A stretch of DNA of 49,846 nt from Paracoccus sp. S-4012 (GCF_009674885.1 NZ_WKKA01000018.1:1-49846), one strand, 5' to 3'. Counted from the stretch's first letter, positions 9,483 to 19,277 are shown. Numbers and translations: made by a program. Notes: generated by a model from the letters alone, not told the origin.

Positions 9483-9516
9483 AGGCGCGGCTCGCACGGG
9501 CCGCGCCTTTTTCTTT
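9483..9516 (+). terminator. Intrinsic terminator after the cyclophilin pair
   Basis: A 9-bp GC stem, AGGCGCGGC (9483-9491) with GCCGCGCCT (9500-9508), an 8-nt loop and a TTTTCTTTC tail. It follows the exported cyclophilin stop by 20 bp. Confidence 0.85.
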
Positions 9517-9526
9517 CGGCTCACCC

Positions 9527-9589
9527 GGTGCGTGCGGAGCACACACCCCACGGGTCGCCGCGGCGTAGGGTGCGTGCTCCGCACGCACC
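9527..9589. repeat. Pair of inverted REP-like palindromes (copy 1)
   Basis: GGTGCGTGCGGAGCACACAC at 9527-9546 (continuing to 9548) and GGGTGCGTGCTCCGCACGCA at 9568-9587 (to 9589) are reverse complements with one mismatch. Each unit is itself a palindrome (GTGCGTGC-TCC-GCACGCAC). The same pair occurs at 27106-27167. Both lie between convergent genes, the usual site of dispersed extragenic palindromes. Confidence 0.8.
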
Positions 9590-9599
9590 GACTCGTTGC

Positions 9600-10037
9600 C
9601 TACCCCCTCTCCCGCGCCGGCCTGACCTCCACCTCAGGCGGCAGGTGCCACACCAGGCAGCGCGCCTCGGCATCGATCTCCGCCGGTCCCCAGACAGATC
9701 CACGGTCCAGCGGCAACTCGAACCCCGCGCAGAGCCGGAAGCTGCGCGCATCCACCATCTCGTAGCGATAGGCCTCGCCGGTAAACGGATCGGCCCGGCG
9801 CACCTCTTCCGGGCAGACGGCGCTGTTGGCGAGGTCCGGCGGCAAGGCCCCCTCGGCCTCCGCCGCGCGACACTGGACCAGGTTCGCCAGCCGCTGCAGA
9901 TCCGCCTGCCGGGCCTCGTCGCGGCGCTCCTTGCGGCCCTGCATCGGCCCGCCCGAGAGCGCGAGGCCCCCGCCGACCGCCAGCACCGACAGGATGGTGA
10001 TGGCCCCGGTGGCCCAGCCCTTCGCCTCACCGCGCAT
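9600..10037 (-). CDS. Membrane-anchored hypothetical protein
   Basis: A 145-residue protein with one N-terminal membrane helix (AITILSVLAVGGGLALSGG, about residues 11-29) and a soluble remainder likely on the periplasmic side, containing three Cys (CRAAE, CPEEV, CAGF) and a late CLVW. I do not recognise the family. Its start overlaps the stop of the upstream reverse-strand gene by 11 bp, so it is probably translated with that membrane protein. Confidence 0.65.
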   Translation of the reverse strand: MRGEAKGWATGAITILSVLAVGGGLALSGGPMQGRKERRDEARQADLQRLANLVQCRAAEAEGALPPDLANSAVCPEEVRRADPFTGEAYRYEMVDARSFRLCAGFELPLDRGSVWGPAEIDAEARCLVWHLPPEVEVRPARERG

Positions 10038-10653
10038 CGAGCTCGTCCCGCAGATAGGCCACCACCAGCCCGCCGATCACCGCCACCAGCACCGCCTTGG
10101 CGGCGAAGCGCGCCGTCAGCTCGCCGCGCAGCAGCGCATAGACGACCACCACCGCGTCGCCCAGAAGCGCCATCACCGCCAGCACGAAGCAGACCGAGGC
10201 GAACCACTGCCGCACCAGCGAGCGCCGCTGGCCGGGATCGTTGCGGGTGGCGCGCACGACGCGGTGGTTGAGCCACAGGAACACCGGCAGGAAGATCGTC
10301 ATCTGCGCGATCGAGAACCGCATCACCCCGCGCGGCGGTGCGCCGAAGGCACCGGGATCGGGAATCAGCGCATCGATGATGTCGAAGCCGAGCGCGCCGA
10401 GCGCCCAGGCGATGTTGACGAGCGCGAGGAACAGGATGCCGTAGAGGACCGCGTCGCGCGCTGAGACGTAAGGCCGCGGTCGCGGCACCGGCAGGCCAAG
10501 CCCCGGCACCGGTGGCGCCCAGGCGGACAAGGCGCCCTCGATCTCGGCCTCGGACCAGCCGGCGCCCTGCAACGCCTCGCCCAGCCGCGCCGGCGCCTCG
10601 CCCGCGAGGAGGCCCGCGCGCACGAATTCGGCCAGCTGGTCGGACGGCCGCAT
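10027..10653 (-). CDS. Four-helix membrane protein, DUF5671-like
   Basis: A 208-residue protein. Residues 1-50 form a short soluble helix-rich domain (LAEFVRAGLLAGEAPARLGEAL ... WSEAEIEGAL) that resembles the SHOCT-like N-termini of such proteins. Then come four predicted membrane helices (about 70-90, 110-128, 150-170, 178-198) including the SARDAVLYGILFLALVNIAW and FLWLNHRVVRATRNDP segments typical of DUF5671-type proteins. Function unknown. Operon with the downstream membrane-anchored gene (11-bp overlap). Confidence 0.7.
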   Translation of the reverse strand: MRPSDQLAEFVRAGLLAGEAPARLGEALQGAGWSEAEIEGALSAWAPPVPGLGLPVPRPRPYVSARDAVLYGILFLALVNIAWALGALGFDIIDALIPDPGAFGAPPRGVMRFSIAQMTIFLPVFLWLNHRVVRATRNDPGQRRSLVRQWFASVCFVLAVMALLGDAVVVVYALLRGELTARFAAKAVLVAVIGGLVVAYLRDELDAR

Positions 10654-10711
10654 CGCCCCTCCCCCTCGTCTTCACAGTCGGCCGGAGGGTGGCCCCCCGC
10701 CGCGCATCCGA

Positions 10712-10732
10712 CAAGCGGAAAAAATCCGCTTG
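10712..10732. repeat. 8-bp perfect hairpin upstream of tRNA-Gly
   Basis: CAAGCGGA (10712-10719), AAAAA loop, TCCGCTTG (10725-10732). Its right arm overlaps the proposed -35 element of the tRNA promoter, so it may end read-through from the left or be part of the promoter architecture. Confidence 0.5.
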
Positions 10733-10757
10733 CACCCCCCCGCGCGGCCCATTAGAT
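10729..10757 (+). promoter_or_regulatory. Probable promoter of tRNA-Gly
   Basis: A CTTGCA element (10729-10734), a 17-nt C-rich spacer and TTAGAT (10752-10757) lie about 38 bp before the tRNA. The spacing fits a housekeeping sigma promoter; the -35 departs from TTGACA. Confidence 0.45.
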
Positions 10758-10794
10758 CAGCCTGCACCGGCGGCCGATGCCACCGGATCGGAGC

Positions 10795-10869
10795 GCGGGC
10801 GTAGCTCAGGGGTAGAGCATAACCTTGCCAAGGTTAGGGTCGTGAGTTCGAATCTCATCGCCCGCTCCA
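10795..10869 (+). tRNA. tRNA-Gly (anticodon GCC), CCA encoded
   Basis: The acceptor arms GCGGGCG (10795-10801) and CGCCCGC pair fully. D-arm GCTCAGGGGTAGAGC; anticodon stem TAACC/GGTTA around loop TTGCCAA with anticodon GCC; T-arm GTGAG-TTCGAAT-CTCAT; 3' end T-CCA. All cloverleaf elements are present in 75 nt. Confidence 0.96.
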
Positions 10870-11199
10870 TATTTTCTATTATAGTTGAACAGTATACAAA
10901 GGTCCCTTTGGGGGAACCTTTGCTTACATGGTTATTAGATCCTGTGTGTGTAAGCGAGCTTAAGACGCGTACTGCCAGTGTTCTTCAGGTCGCGCGTATC
11001 CTCCGGCGCCAGCTCCTCATCGTGTCCTTTACCTTGTAGGCTTCGCGCATCAGTGCAGGCACGACCGCCGTGCGCATCCACGTCTGGAAGGGGGAGCCGT
11101 CGCTGGAGGGCGTCAAGGCGATCTGCGGCGAGATCAAGCGCGCCATCGGCCTCGGCCGTCTGGTCCTACCACTGCGCCGACGTGCTACCACCGCGCCGA
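10870..11199. other. Decayed stretch after tRNA-Gly
   Basis: The first 100 bp are markedly AT-richer than the neighbourhood. They include a hairpin (CAAAGGT 10897-10903 with ACCTTTG 10916-10922) that could terminate the tRNA transcript. The rest has short open frames on both strands that I cannot assign. The position downstream of a tRNA and beside a transposase relic suggests old insertion debris. Confidence 0.4.
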
Positions 11200-11745
11200 C
11201 GGCTGATGCCCTCATGCGCACCCTTCTCTACCCGGACGGCGAGCATTCGCACGGGATGCTGACGGAGGAAGCCCTGGTGACGGGAAGGCCTGAGCTGCGC
11301 TGCACGAGGATCCCGGAATGAAGGACACCAAGCCGCAGCTGAGGCAGGAACTTCCGCAAGATATCGCGGATGTAACCTCTGCGCCCGCCCTCTGCCACTA
11401 CCGTCACCGCGACGATCAACCCACCCCCGCGCATCGCCTGGACCGCCGCGACCACGGCGCCGAGGCTCCACTGCAGCAGCAGATCCGCCATCTGTTCGAT
11501 CAGCCGCTCCCACCCGTGCCTCGGCATCAGCGGCCGCGCCTATGAGCCTGCCGAACGATCTGTCGCCCCGCTTGCGTGAAGCGCACCAGCGCGAGCCGGC
11601 GCCGGCAGGCTCCAGTCCAACCCTTCTTGCCAGGACAGATCCGGCCGTGGCGGAGCACATAGCCTTGTGGATGCTGGCGCTGCCGACAGGGCGAAGAACT
11701 TGGACGGCTTTTCGCTACATCATTGATCCTGGCGATTTGGCGTTC
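11200..11745 (-). pseudogene. IS110-family transposase relic (C-terminal half)
   Basis: Read on the reverse strand, one frame (about 11745-11530) gives a segment resembling the IS110-type stretch before the C-terminal domain (YVLRHGRICPGKKGWTGA, RFTQAGRQIV). A second frame (11527-11350) gives EQMADLLLQWSLGAVVAAVQ followed by AMRGGGLIVAVTVVAE, the well-known WSLAPVVEALQALRG-VAVTVVAEIGD region of Transposase_20. At least two frame changes and the missing N-terminal DEDD catalytic domain mark it as dead. Family assignment is from remembered motifs, not a search. Confidence 0.65.
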
Positions 11746-11767
11746 TGCCGGGGTCGCCACTCAGCCA

Positions 11768-12466
11768 TCACAGCGTCGTCGCCAGCCGATACCCCGGCGA
11801 ATAGCTCTGGCGCACGCTGGTGATGGGCGTGTCGTGCAGCCAGGTCGCGCGTTCCGCCACGAACAGCGCCGCGCCCTCGGGGCAGCGCAGGATCGCCGCC
11901 GTTTCGGCGTCGGCCGCGGCCGCCGACAGCACGAGGTCGCCATGCGAATAGGGGGCGTTGCGCACCAGCCATTCGTTCGCGCTGATGGCGGCAAGGTCGG
12001 CCGCCTCGATCCCCGGCGCGGCCATCGCGTTGATCCAGCGGTCCTCGAGCGCATAGGGCGCGCCGTCGGCGAGGTGCAGCGCCAGCACATGCAGGAGCGG
12101 CATCCCCGCCTCCAGCCCGAGGACGCTGCTGACATGCAGCGGCGCCGGCTTCTCGCCGCTCGAGATCAGGGCGTAGCCGTAGCGGGCGCCGCGGGCCGCA
12201 ACCTCGTGGCGCAGGACCGGGATCTTCAGGGTGGCCTTGCGCACCGGGGTCAGGGCGACGCGGGTGCCTGCCCGGCGGCGGCGGTCGAGGTAGCCGGCTT
12301 CCGCCAGTTCGCGCAGCGCCCGGCTGACGGTGGCGCGGGCGCAGCCGAACTCGCGCGCGAGGTCGGTCTCGGACGGGATCAGCTCGCCCGGCGGCCAGCG
12401 GCGGCTGCGGATGCGGGCGAGCGCCTCGTCGCGGATCGCCTGCCAAGTGACCGGCGCCTCCAGCAT
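11768..12466 (-). CDS. hutC: Histidine utilisation repressor HutC (GntR/UTRA family)
   Basis: A 232-residue regulator. Residues 5-70 form a GntR winged helix (IPSETDLAREFGCARATVSRALRELAEAGYLDRRRRAGTRV region) and residues about 85-228 a UTRA ligand-binding domain (HVSSVLGLEAGMPLLHVL, ALEDRWIN, and the closing SVRQSYSPGYRLA, typical of HutC). In the family it binds urocanate and represses hut genes. Its ATG overlaps the hutF stop (ATGA), so it is cotranscribed with hutF and probably autoregulated through the dyad in the shared intergenic region. Confidence 0.9.
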   Translation of the reverse strand: MLEAPVTWQAIRDEALARIRSRRWPPGELIPSETDLAREFGCARATVSRALRELAEAGYLDRRRRAGTRVALTPVRKATLKIPVLRHEVAARGARYGYALISSGEKPAPLHVSSVLGLEAGMPLLHVLALHLADGAPYALEDRWINAMAAPGIEAADLAAISANEWLVRNAPYSHGDLVLSAAAADAETAAILRCPEGAALFVAERATWLHDTPITSVRQSYSPGYRLATTL

Positions 12467-13827
12467 CAGAGCGCATCCCGGAGGCCGCGCAGGGTCTCGG
12501 CATAGCGGCGGGTGATCGCCTCGCGCGCGACGTGGCGGCCGCCCGTGACGAGATGCCGCCCGGCGGACCACACGTCCGTCACCATCCGGTCGTCGCCGGC
12601 GAAGATCCACGAATCCAGCGCCACATCCCCCCGCCGCCCGGCGAGGTCCACCGCCTCGCCGTCGAGCGCCAGCAGGTCGGCCCACTCGCCCTCCGCAATC
12701 ACGCCGCGCCCGCGCCCTGCTGCCTGCGCCCCGCCGCGGGCGGCGCCCTCGAACAGCACCCGGCCGGTCGAGGCGTCCGGCGTTGCCAGCGCCGCGCGCG
12801 AGCGGTCGCGCAACCGCTGCGAGTATTCCAGGGTCCGCAGCTCCTCGCTGAGCGCGATGCGGATGTTGCTGTCCGAGCCGATCCCGAAACGCCCGTCCGC
12901 GCCGGTCCATCGCACCCCGTCGAAGATGCCGTCGCCCAGCGAGGATTCGGTGATCGGGCAGAGCCCCGCCACCGCCCCGGTCGCGGCCAGCGCGAGGGTC
13001 TCGTCGGGTTCCATCTGCGTGCAGTGGATCAGGCACCACCGCGCGTCCACCGCCGCATGCGCCAGCAGCCAGCGCACCGGTCGGGCGCCGCGGACGGCCT
13101 CGACCTCCTCGACCTCGGCCAGCTGCTCGGCCAAGTGCATGTGGATAGGCCCCTCGCCAAGGGCCGTGGCCGCGCGCAGCCCTTCGGGGCCGACCGCGCG
13201 CAGGCTGTGCGGCGCGACGCCGAGGCGGGTGTCGGCGGGCAGGCCGCGCAGCGCCGCGCCCGCCCCCTCGAACAGCCGCGCGAATCGCTCCGGGTCGTTG
13301 CCGAAGCGGATCTGCCCCGGCCCGAGCGGGCGGCGGTCGCAGCCGCCGAACTGATAGAGGACCGGCAGCAGCGTCAGGCCAATGCCGCTCGTCTCGGCCG
13401 CGGCTGCGATGCGGGCGGACATCTCGGCGAGGTTTTCGTAGGGCAGGCCGCCGGGGCGGTGGTGGAGGTAGTGGAACTCGACGTTGCAGGCATAGCCCGC
13501 CTCCAGCATCTCCATCTGCACGAAGGCTGCGACGGCCTCGACGTCCTCGGGCGTGAGGCGGTCGAGGAAGCGGAACATTAGCTGCCGCCAGGTCCAGAAG
13601 CTGTCGCGCGGATCGGGGCCGCGGCGCTCGGTCAGGCCCGCCATCGCCCGCTGGAAGGCGTGGGAATGGAGGTTCGCGGGCGCGGGCAGCAGGATGGCGC
13701 GGCGGTCGCCCTCGGGCTCGGCGCCCGCACGGATCGAGGCGGTCCGGCCCGCAGCGTCGATCTCGATCCGCACCCGCTCGGCCCAGCCGTCCTCCAGAAG
13801 CGCCTGCCCGGCCCAGAGTATCGTCAT
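12466..13827 (-). CDS. hutF: Formimidoylglutamate deiminase
   Basis: An amidohydrolase-family enzyme that deaminates N-formimidoyl-L-glutamate to N-formylglutamate in the five-step histidine pathway. The 453-residue protein shows the metal-site motif [11 protein letters not shown] near residue 62, [18 protein letters not shown], the MHLAEQ motif and the late GSDSN metal ligand. The start ATG 13827 gives the expected MTILWA N-terminus. Divergent from hutI across 82 bp. A HutG deformylase is expected to complete the route but is not in this window. Confidence 0.92.
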   Translation of the reverse strand: MTILWAGQALLEDGWAERVRIEIDAAGRTASIRAGAEPEGDRRAILLPAPANLHSHAFQRAMAGLTERRGPDPRDSFWTWRQLMFRFLDRLTPEDVEAVAAFVQMEMLEAGYACNVEFHYLHHRPGGLPYENLAEMSARIAAAAETSGIGLTLLPVLYQFGGCDRRPLGPGQIRFGNDPERFARLFEGAGAALRGLPADTRLGVAPHSLRAVGPEGLRAATALGEGPIHMHLAEQLAEVEEVEAVRGARPVRWLLAHAAVDARWCLIHCTQMEPDETLALAATGAVAGLCPITESSLGDGIFDGVRWTGADGRFGIGSDSNIRIALSEELRTLEYSQRLRDRSRAALATPDASTGRVLFEGAARGGAQAAGRGRGVIAEGEWADLLALDGEAVDLAGRRGDVALDSWIFAGDDRMVTDVWSAGRHLVTGGRHVAREAITRRYAETLRGLRDAL

Positions 13828-13847
13828 CGCGCGACCCGCATCCGCTG

Positions 13848-13877
13848 TTGACAGCTCGTCTATTGTGCAGACATATT
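13848..13877 (+). promoter_or_regulatory. hut promoter with operator dyad in the spacer
   Basis: TTGACA (13848-13853), 18-nt spacer, CATATT (13872-13877), 32 bp before the hutI ATG. Within the spacer, GTCTATTGTGCAGAC (13858-13872) is an imperfect dyad with GTCT/AGAC arms, the type of site expected for a GntR/HutC repressor. A repressor there would cover the -35/-10 gap. The sequence is direct observation; the HutC assignment is inference. Confidence 0.55.
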
Positions 13878-13909
13878 CCCGATACCCGCAACATGGCAAG
13901 CGAATCCGC

Positions 13910-15109
13910 ATGACCCGCGAGATCCTCGTCAACGCCCAGCTCGCCACCCTCGACGGCCCCGGCTACGGGCTGGTGGAAGCCGGCGCCGTCGCGATCGAGG
14001 GCGGGCGCATCGCCTGGACCGGGGCCGAAGCCACCCTGCCCGAGCGGTTCAGCGGCTGGCCCCGCACCGACCTCGGCGCGCGCCTCGTCACCCCGGCCTT
14101 CATCGACTGCCACACCCATGCCGTCTTCGCCGGCGACCGCGCCCGCGAGTTCGAGCTGCGCCTCCAAGGGGCCAGCTACGAGGAGATCGCGCGGGCGGGC
14201 GGCGGCATCCTCTCGACCGTCACGGCGACCCGCGAGGCCTCCGAGGACGCGCTGGTCGAGGCCGCACTGCCCCGCATCGACGCGCTGATCGCCGAAGGCG
14301 CGACCACCATCGAGGTGAAATCCGGCTACGCCCTCGACCGCGAGGGCGAGCTGAAGATGCTCCGCGCCGCCCGCCGCATCGCCGACGAGCGCCCGGTCCG
14401 CATCCGCACCACCTACCTCGGCGCTCATGCCGTCCCGCCGGAATACAGCGGCCGCGCCGACGACTACCTCACCGAGACCTGCATCCCCGCCCTGCGCGCC
14501 GCCGATGCCGAGGGGCTGGTGGACGCCGTGGATGGCTTCTGCGAGGGGATCGCCTTCTCGCCCGAACAGATCGCCCGTGTCTTCGATGCCGCGCGCGAAC
14601 TGGGCCTGCCGGTGAAGCTGCACGCCGAGCAGCTCTCGCATCAGGGCGGCACCGCGCTCGCCGCGCGCTATGACGCGCTCTCGGCCGATCACGTCGAATA
14701 CGCGACCGCCGGGGATGCGGCGCTGATGGCCGCCTCCGGCACCGTCGCCGTCCTGCTGCCCGGCGCGTTCTACACGCTCCACGAGACGCAGATGCCGCCC
14801 GTCGAGGCCTTCCGCGAGGCCGGCGTGGCGATGGCGCTCGCCACCGACTGCAACCCCGGCACCTCGCCGATGACCTCGCTGCTGCTGACGATGAACATGG
14901 GCTGCACCCTCTTCCGCCTCACGCCCGAGGAGGCGCTGCGTGGCGTCACCGTGAACGCCGCCCGCGCCCTCGGCCTCGACGACTGCGGCCGCATCGCGCC
15001 GGGCCTGCGCGCCGATCTCGCCGTGTGGGACGTCGCCAGCCCGGCCGAACTCTCCTGGCGCATCGGCTTCAACCCGCTCCACCGCCGCATCTTCGGGGGT
15101 TCCGAATGA
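13910..15109 (+). CDS. hutI: Imidazolonepropionase
   Basis: Hydrolyses 4-imidazolone-5-propionate to N-formimidoyl-L-glutamate, third step of histidine degradation; cytoplasmic metal-dependent amidohydrolase. The 399-residue length is normal. Motifs: [19 protein letters not shown] (metal-binding HxH), [32 protein letters not shown], and the [10 protein letters not shown] loop carrying the metal-binding Asp. ATG 13910 is the first start after the promoter/dyad. The stop overlaps the hutH ATG by 4 bp. Confidence 0.95.
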   Translation: MTREILVNAQLATLDGPGYGLVEAGAVAIEGGRIAWTGAEATLPERFSGWPRTDLGARLVTPAFIDCHTHAVFAGDRAREFELRLQGASYEEIARAGGGILSTVTATREASEDALVEAALPRIDALIAEGATTIEVKSGYALDREGELKMLRAARRIADERPVRIRTTYLGAHAVPPEYSGRADDYLTETCIPALRAADAEGLVDAVDGFCEGIAFSPEQIARVFDAARELGLPVKLHAEQLSHQGGTALAARYDALSADHVEYATAGDAALMAASGTVAVLLPGAFYTLHETQMPPVEAFREAGVAMALATDCNPGTSPMTSLLLTMNMGCTLFRLTPEEALRGVTVNAARALGLDDCGRIAPGLRADLAVWDVASPAELSWRIGFNPLHRRIFGGSE

Positions 15110-16632
15110 CACTGACCCTGACGCCAGGCACTGCCACCCTGGCCGAACTCGAACGCCTCTGGCGCGGGGGGCTGGCCGCCAGGCTTGACCCCTCCGCGCG
15201 CCGGCCGGTCGAGGCGGCTGCGGCGATTGTGGCGGACGCGGCAGGCGGCGGCGCGGCGGTCTATGGCGTGAACACCGGCTTCGGCAAGCTCGCCTCGGTC
15301 AAGATCGCGCCCGAGGACACAGAGGCGCTGCAGCGCAACCTGATCCTGTCGCATTGCTGCGGCGTCGGCGAGCCTCTCGACGCCGGCACGGTGCGGCTGG
15401 TCATGGCGCTGAAGCTGCTGAGCCTCGGCCGCGGCGCCTCCGGCGTCCGCTGGGAGACTGTGGCGCTGATCGAGGCGATGCTGGCCCGCGGCGTCACGCC
15501 GCTGGTCCCTGCGCAGGGGTCGGTCGGCGCCTCGGGCGACCTCGCGCCGCTCGCCCATGTCAGCGCGGTGATGATCGGCGAGGGCGAGGCCTTCTACGAG
15601 GGCCGCCGGATGCCCGGCGCCGCGGCGCTGTCGCGGGCCGGCCTGACGCCGATCGTGCTCGGCCCGAAGGAGGGGCTGGGCCTCATCAACGGCACCCAGG
15701 TCTCCACCGCGCTCGCGCTCATCGGTCTGTTCGACGGCTGGCGCAACGCCGCCACCTCGGTGGTCACGGCGGCGCTCTCGACCGACGCCATCATGGGCTC
15801 GACCGCGCCCTTGCAGGCGGAAATCCACGAGCTGCGCGGCCATCGCGGCCAGATCGAGGTCGCGCGCGGCATGCGGGCGCTGATGGAGGGCTCCGAGATC
15901 CGCGAGAGCCACCGCGAGGGCGACACGCGCGTGCAGGACCCCTACTGCATCCGCTGCCAGCCGCAGGTCGCGGGCGCGGCGATGGACCTGCTGCGCCACG
16001 CCGCGCAGACGCTGGAGATCGAGGCCAACGCGGTCACCGACAACCCCCTCGTGCTGGGCGAGGGGCGGATCGTCTCCGGCGGCAACTTCCACGCCGAGCC
16101 GGTGGCCTTCGCCGCCGACCAGATCGCCATTGCCTTGGCCGAGATCGGCGCCATCGCCCAGCGTCGCGTGTCGCTGATGGTGGATCCGACCCTGAGCCAC
16201 GACCTGCCGCCCTTCCTCACGCCCGATCCGGGCCTCAACTCGGGCCTGATGATCGCCGAGGTGACGACCGCCGCCTTGATGAGCGAAAACAAGCACCTGG
16301 CGAACCCATGCTCGACGGATTCGACCCCGACCTCGGCCAATCAGGAGGACCACGTCTCGATGGCCACGCATGGCGCGCGGCGGCTCCTGCGGATGAACGC
16401 GAACCTCTCGGTCATCCTCGGCGTCGAGGCGATGGCGGCGGCGCAGGGGATCGAGTTCCGCGCCCCGCTGAGGACCTCCGCCCGGCTCGAGGCGGTGCTG
16501 GAGGCGCTGCGGGCCGAGGTGCCGGCGGTGGTCGAGGACCGCTACCTTGCGCCGGACATCGAGCGCGCGGCGCGGCTGGTGGCCTCGGGCGCGCTGCTCG
16601 CCACGGCGGGGCTCGAGGGGCTGCGGCCGTGA
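15106..16632 (+). CDS. hutH: Histidine ammonia-lyase
   Basis: Non-oxidative deamination of L-histidine to urocanate, first committed step. The 508-residue protein carries the Ala-Ser-Gly triad that cyclises into the MIO electrophile (A142-S143-G144 in [15 protein letters not shown]), plus YGVNTGFG and the GSTAPLQ and NANLSVILG segments. Overlaps hutI by 4 bp and precedes hutU by 31 bp, so hutI-hutH-hutU form one operon, probably repressed by HutC. Confidence 0.96.
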   Translation: MTLTLTPGTATLAELERLWRGGLAARLDPSARRPVEAAAAIVADAAGGGAAVYGVNTGFGKLASVKIAPEDTEALQRNLILSHCCGVGEPLDAGTVRLVMALKLLSLGRGASGVRWETVALIEAMLARGVTPLVPAQGSVGASGDLAPLAHVSAVMIGEGEAFYEGRRMPGAAALSRAGLTPIVLGPKEGLGLINGTQVSTALALIGLFDGWRNAATSVVTAALSTDAIMGSTAPLQAEIHELRGHRGQIEVARGMRALMEGSEIRESHREGDTRVQDPYCIRCQPQVAGAAMDLLRHAAQTLEIEANAVTDNPLVLGEGRIVSGGNFHAEPVAFAADQIAIALAEIGAIAQRRVSLMVDPTLSHDLPPFLTPDPGLNSGLMIAEVTTAALMSENKHLANPCSTDSTPTSANQEDHVSMATHGARRLLRMNANLSVILGVEAMAAAQGIEFRAPLRTSARLEAVLEALRAEVPAVVEDRYLAPDIERAARLVASGALLATAGLEGLRP

Positions 16633-16663
16633 TGGCGAGGATCCTCAACCTGAAAGGTGCGCG

Positions 16664-18343
16664 ATGACCGACCCCCGCCACAACATCCGCGACGTCTTCC
16701 CCCCGACCGGCCCCGAGATCAGTGCGAAAAGCTGGCTGACCGAGGCGCCGCTGCGGATGCTGATGAACAACCTCCACCCCGACGTGGCCGAGAACCCGCA
16801 TGAGCTGGTCGTCTATGGCGGCATCGGCCGCGCGGCGCGCACCTGGGAGGATTTCGACCGCATCTGCGACTCGCTGCGTTCGCTCGAAGAGGACGAGACG
16901 CTGCTGGTGCAATCGGGCAAGCCCGTGGGCATCTTCCGCACCCACAGGGACGCGCCGCGGGTGCTGATCGCGAACTCGAATCTCGTGCCGCACTGGGCAA
17001 CCTGGGAGCATTTCAACGAACTCGACCGCAAGGGGCTGGCGATGTATGGCCAGATGACGGCGGGCTCATGGATTTACATTGGCACGCAAGGGATTGTGCA
17101 AGGAACCTACGAGACCTTCGCGGAGGCCGGGCGGCAGCATTACGGCGGCGACCTGAAGGGCAAGTGGATCCTCACGGCGGGCCTCGGCGGCATGGGCGGC
17201 GCGCAGCCGCTGGCGGCGGTGATGGCCGGGGCCTGCTGCCTCGCGGTGGAATGCGACGAGACGCGCGCCGACTTCCGCATCCGCACACGCTATTGCGACG
17301 CCAAGACGCATTCGCTCGACGAGGCGCTGGCGATGATCGACCGCTGGACCAAGGCCGGCGAGGCGAAGTCCGTCGCCCTGATCGGGAACGCGGCCGACGT
17401 GTTCCCCGAACTCGTGCGCCGCATGAAGGACGGCGGGCCGCGGCCGGACATCGTCACCGACCAGACCTCGGCGCATGACCCGATCCACGGCTACCTGCCG
17501 CTCGGCTGGACCGTGGCCGAATGGCGCGCGCGGCAGGAGACCGACCCGAAGGCCGTCGAGGCCGCCGCCCGCGCGTCGATGAAGACCCATGTCGCGGCGA
17601 TGGTGGACTTCTGGAACGCGGGCGTGCCGACGCTCGACTACGGCAACAACATCCGCCAGGTCGCGCTCGAGGGGGGGCTGGAAAACGCCTTCGCCTTCCC
17701 CGGCTTCGTCCCCGCCTATATCCGTCCTCTGTTCTGCCGCGGCATCGGCCCGTTCCGCTGGGCCGCGCTCTCGGGCGACCCGGAGGACATCTACAAGACC
17801 GACGCGAAGATGAAGGAGCTGTTCCCCGAGAACACCCATCTTCACAACTGGCTCGACATGGCGCGCGAGCGGATCGCCTTCCAGGGCCTGCCGGCGCGGA
17901 TCATGTGGATCGGGCTTGGCGACCGCCACCGGGCAGGGCTGGCGATCAACGAGATGGTGCGCTCGGGCGAGTTGAAGGCGCCGGTGGTGATCGGCCGCGA
18001 CCACCTCGATTCGGGCTCGGTCGCCTCGCCCAACCGCGAGACCGAGTCCATGCGCGACGGCAGCGACGCGGTGAGCGACTGGCCGCTGCTGAACGCGCTG
18101 CTGAACTGCGCCTCGGGCGCGACCTGGGTCAGCCTGCATCACGGCGGCGGCGTCGGCATGGGCTTCTCGCAGCATTCCGGCATGGTGATCTGCTGCGACG
18201 GCAGCGAGGATGCCGACCGGCGGATCGAGCGGGTGCTGTGGAACGACCCCGCGACCGGCGTCATGCGCCATGCGGACGCGGGATATGAAATTGCACTGGA
18301 CTGCGCGCGGGAATACGGGCTGAACCTGCCCGCGATCCTGTAA
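16664..18343 (+). CDS. hutU: Urocanate hydratase
   Basis: Converts urocanate to imidazolonepropionate using tightly bound NAD+. The 559-residue length matches the family. Characteristic segments are [11 protein letters not shown] near the N-terminus, [29 protein letters not shown] (dinucleotide-binding loop), TDQTSAHDP, and near the C-terminus [17 protein letters not shown] and [20 protein letters not shown] 16664 follows a weak AAAGG; last hut enzyme of the forward operon. A 9-bp hairpin separates it from the transporter genes. Confidence 0.97.
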   Translation: MTDPRHNIRDVFPPTGPEISAKSWLTEAPLRMLMNNLHPDVAENPHELVVYGGIGRAARTWEDFDRICDSLRSLEEDETLLVQSGKPVGIFRTHRDAPRVLIANSNLVPHWATWEHFNELDRKGLAMYGQMTAGSWIYIGTQGIVQGTYETFAEAGRQHYGGDLKGKWILTAGLGGMGGAQPLAAVMAGACCLAVECDETRADFRIRTRYCDAKTHSLDEALAMIDRWTKAGEAKSVALIGNAADVFPELVRRMKDGGPRPDIVTDQTSAHDPIHGYLPLGWTVAEWRARQETDPKAVEAAARASMKTHVAAMVDFWNAGVPTLDYGNNIRQVALEGGLENAFAFPGFVPAYIRPLFCRGIGPFRWAALSGDPEDIYKTDAKMKELFPENTHLHNWLDMARERIAFQGLPARIMWIGLGDRHRAGLAINEMVRSGELKAPVVIGRDHLDSGSVASPNRETESMRDGSDAVSDWPLLNALLNCASGATWVSLHHGGGVGMGFSQHSGMVICCDGSEDADRRIERVLWNDPATGVMRHADAGYEIALDCAREYGLNLPAIL

Positions 18344-18349
18344 GACAGG

Positions 18350-18375
18350 GCGGCGCCGCAACGATCCGGCGCCGC
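18350..18375 (+). promoter_or_regulatory. Intercistronic hairpin between hutU and the binding-protein gene
   Basis: GCGGCGCCG (18350-18358) pairs perfectly with CGGCGCCGC (18367-18375) around an 8-nt loop. There is no T-tract, so an mRNA-processing or stability role is more likely than full termination. Confidence 0.5.
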
Positions 18376-18408
18376 AATCAACCGACTGACCAGCAAGGAG
18401 AGTGACCG

Positions 18409-19224
18409 ATGAACTTCCGCACCACCCTCGGCGCCGCCGCCTTCGGCCTCGCCGCCTTCGCCGCCGGCGCCGCCGCGGCCGACCAGCTCGCCGACATCAA
18501 GGCCGCGGGCAAGATCGTGACCGCGACCGACATGCACTACGCGCCCTTCGACATGCTGAACAACGGCACCTACGAAGGCATGACCAAGGACCTCTTCGAC
18601 GAGGTGTCAAAAGAGATCGGCGTCGAGCCGGTCTATCAGGACATCCCCTGGACCGCCGAGCTGCCCGGCCTCGAGGTCGGCAAGTTCGACATCGTGATCG
18701 CCCCCGTGACGATCACCCCCGAGCGGCTTGAGCGCTACACCTTCACCCTGCCGATCGCCGACGCCACCGTCTCGCTCGTGAAGCGCGCGGGCAATGACGA
18801 TCTGCAGAAGCCCGAGGACATCAAGGGCAAGACCGTGGGCGTCCAGCAGGGCACCGCGCAGTTCCGCCAGCTTCAGGCCTATGGCGAGGAGCTGGGCGGC
18901 GTCACCGTCCGCGAATACGGCACCACCGACGAGGCCTATGCCGACCTCGCCGCCGGCCGCCTCGACGCGGTCGCGGGCTCGATGCCGAACCTGACCTATC
19001 TGGTGAAGAACCGCGGCGAGACCTTCGAACTCTTCGAGCCGGCCAGCTTCGGCGAGCCGACCTATTTCGCCTGGGTCCTGCGTCCCGGCGAGGACAGCGC
19101 CAGCTTCGCCGACGCCATCAACCAGGCGATGCTGAAAATGACCGACGACGGCCGCGTGCAGGCCATCCAGGAGAAGTGGCTGGGCAGCTACACCGAACTG
19201 CCCCGCGAGGTGCCGACGAACTGA
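18409..19224 (+). CDS. Polar amino acid ABC transporter, periplasmic binding protein
   Basis: A 271-residue class II binding protein (SBP_bac_3) with a clear signal peptide (Ala-rich, cleavage near AAA-DQL, residues 24-26). Family features: MHYAPFDMLNNGTYEGMTKDL ligand-domain start, FDIVIAPVTITPERLERYTF, VGVQQGTAQF, and the AINQAMLKMTDDGRVQAIQEKW C-terminus. AAGGAG lies ahead of the ATG. Location just behind hutU suggests histidine or urocanate as ligand, but the specificity cannot be read from sequence alone. Confidence 0.88.
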   Translation: MNFRTTLGAAAFGLAAFAAGAAAADQLADIKAAGKIVTATDMHYAPFDMLNNGTYEGMTKDLFDEVSKEIGVEPVYQDIPWTAELPGLEVGKFDIVIAPVTITPERLERYTFTLPIADATVSLVKRAGNDDLQKPEDIKGKTVGVQQGTAQFRQLQAYGEELGGVTVREYGTTDEAYADLAAGRLDAVAGSMPNLTYLVKNRGETFELFEPASFGEPTYFAWVLRPGEDSASFADAINQAMLKMTDDGRVQAIQEKWLGSYTELPREVPTN

Positions 19225-19231
19225 GGCAAAC

Positions 19232-19260
19232 GGCGTGGGCGGGGCTCGCCCGCCCGCGCC
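19232..19260 (+). promoter_or_regulatory. Strong GC hairpin after the binding-protein gene
   Basis: GGCGTGGGCGGG (19232-19243) pairs at 11 of 12 positions with CCCGCCCGCGCC (19249-19260). It starts 7 bp after the stop. Such hairpins commonly protect binding-protein mRNA and lower expression of downstream permease genes. Confidence 0.6.
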
Positions 19261-19277
19261 GGATCCGGCAGGCCGCC

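Noticed and set aside
11768..15112. A 3.3-kb open frame on the reverse strand spanning the hut genes
   Set aside because: Only its last 232 codons (hutC) are real. The rest is antisense to hutI and hutH or out of frame with hutF, whose protein motifs are unmistakable.
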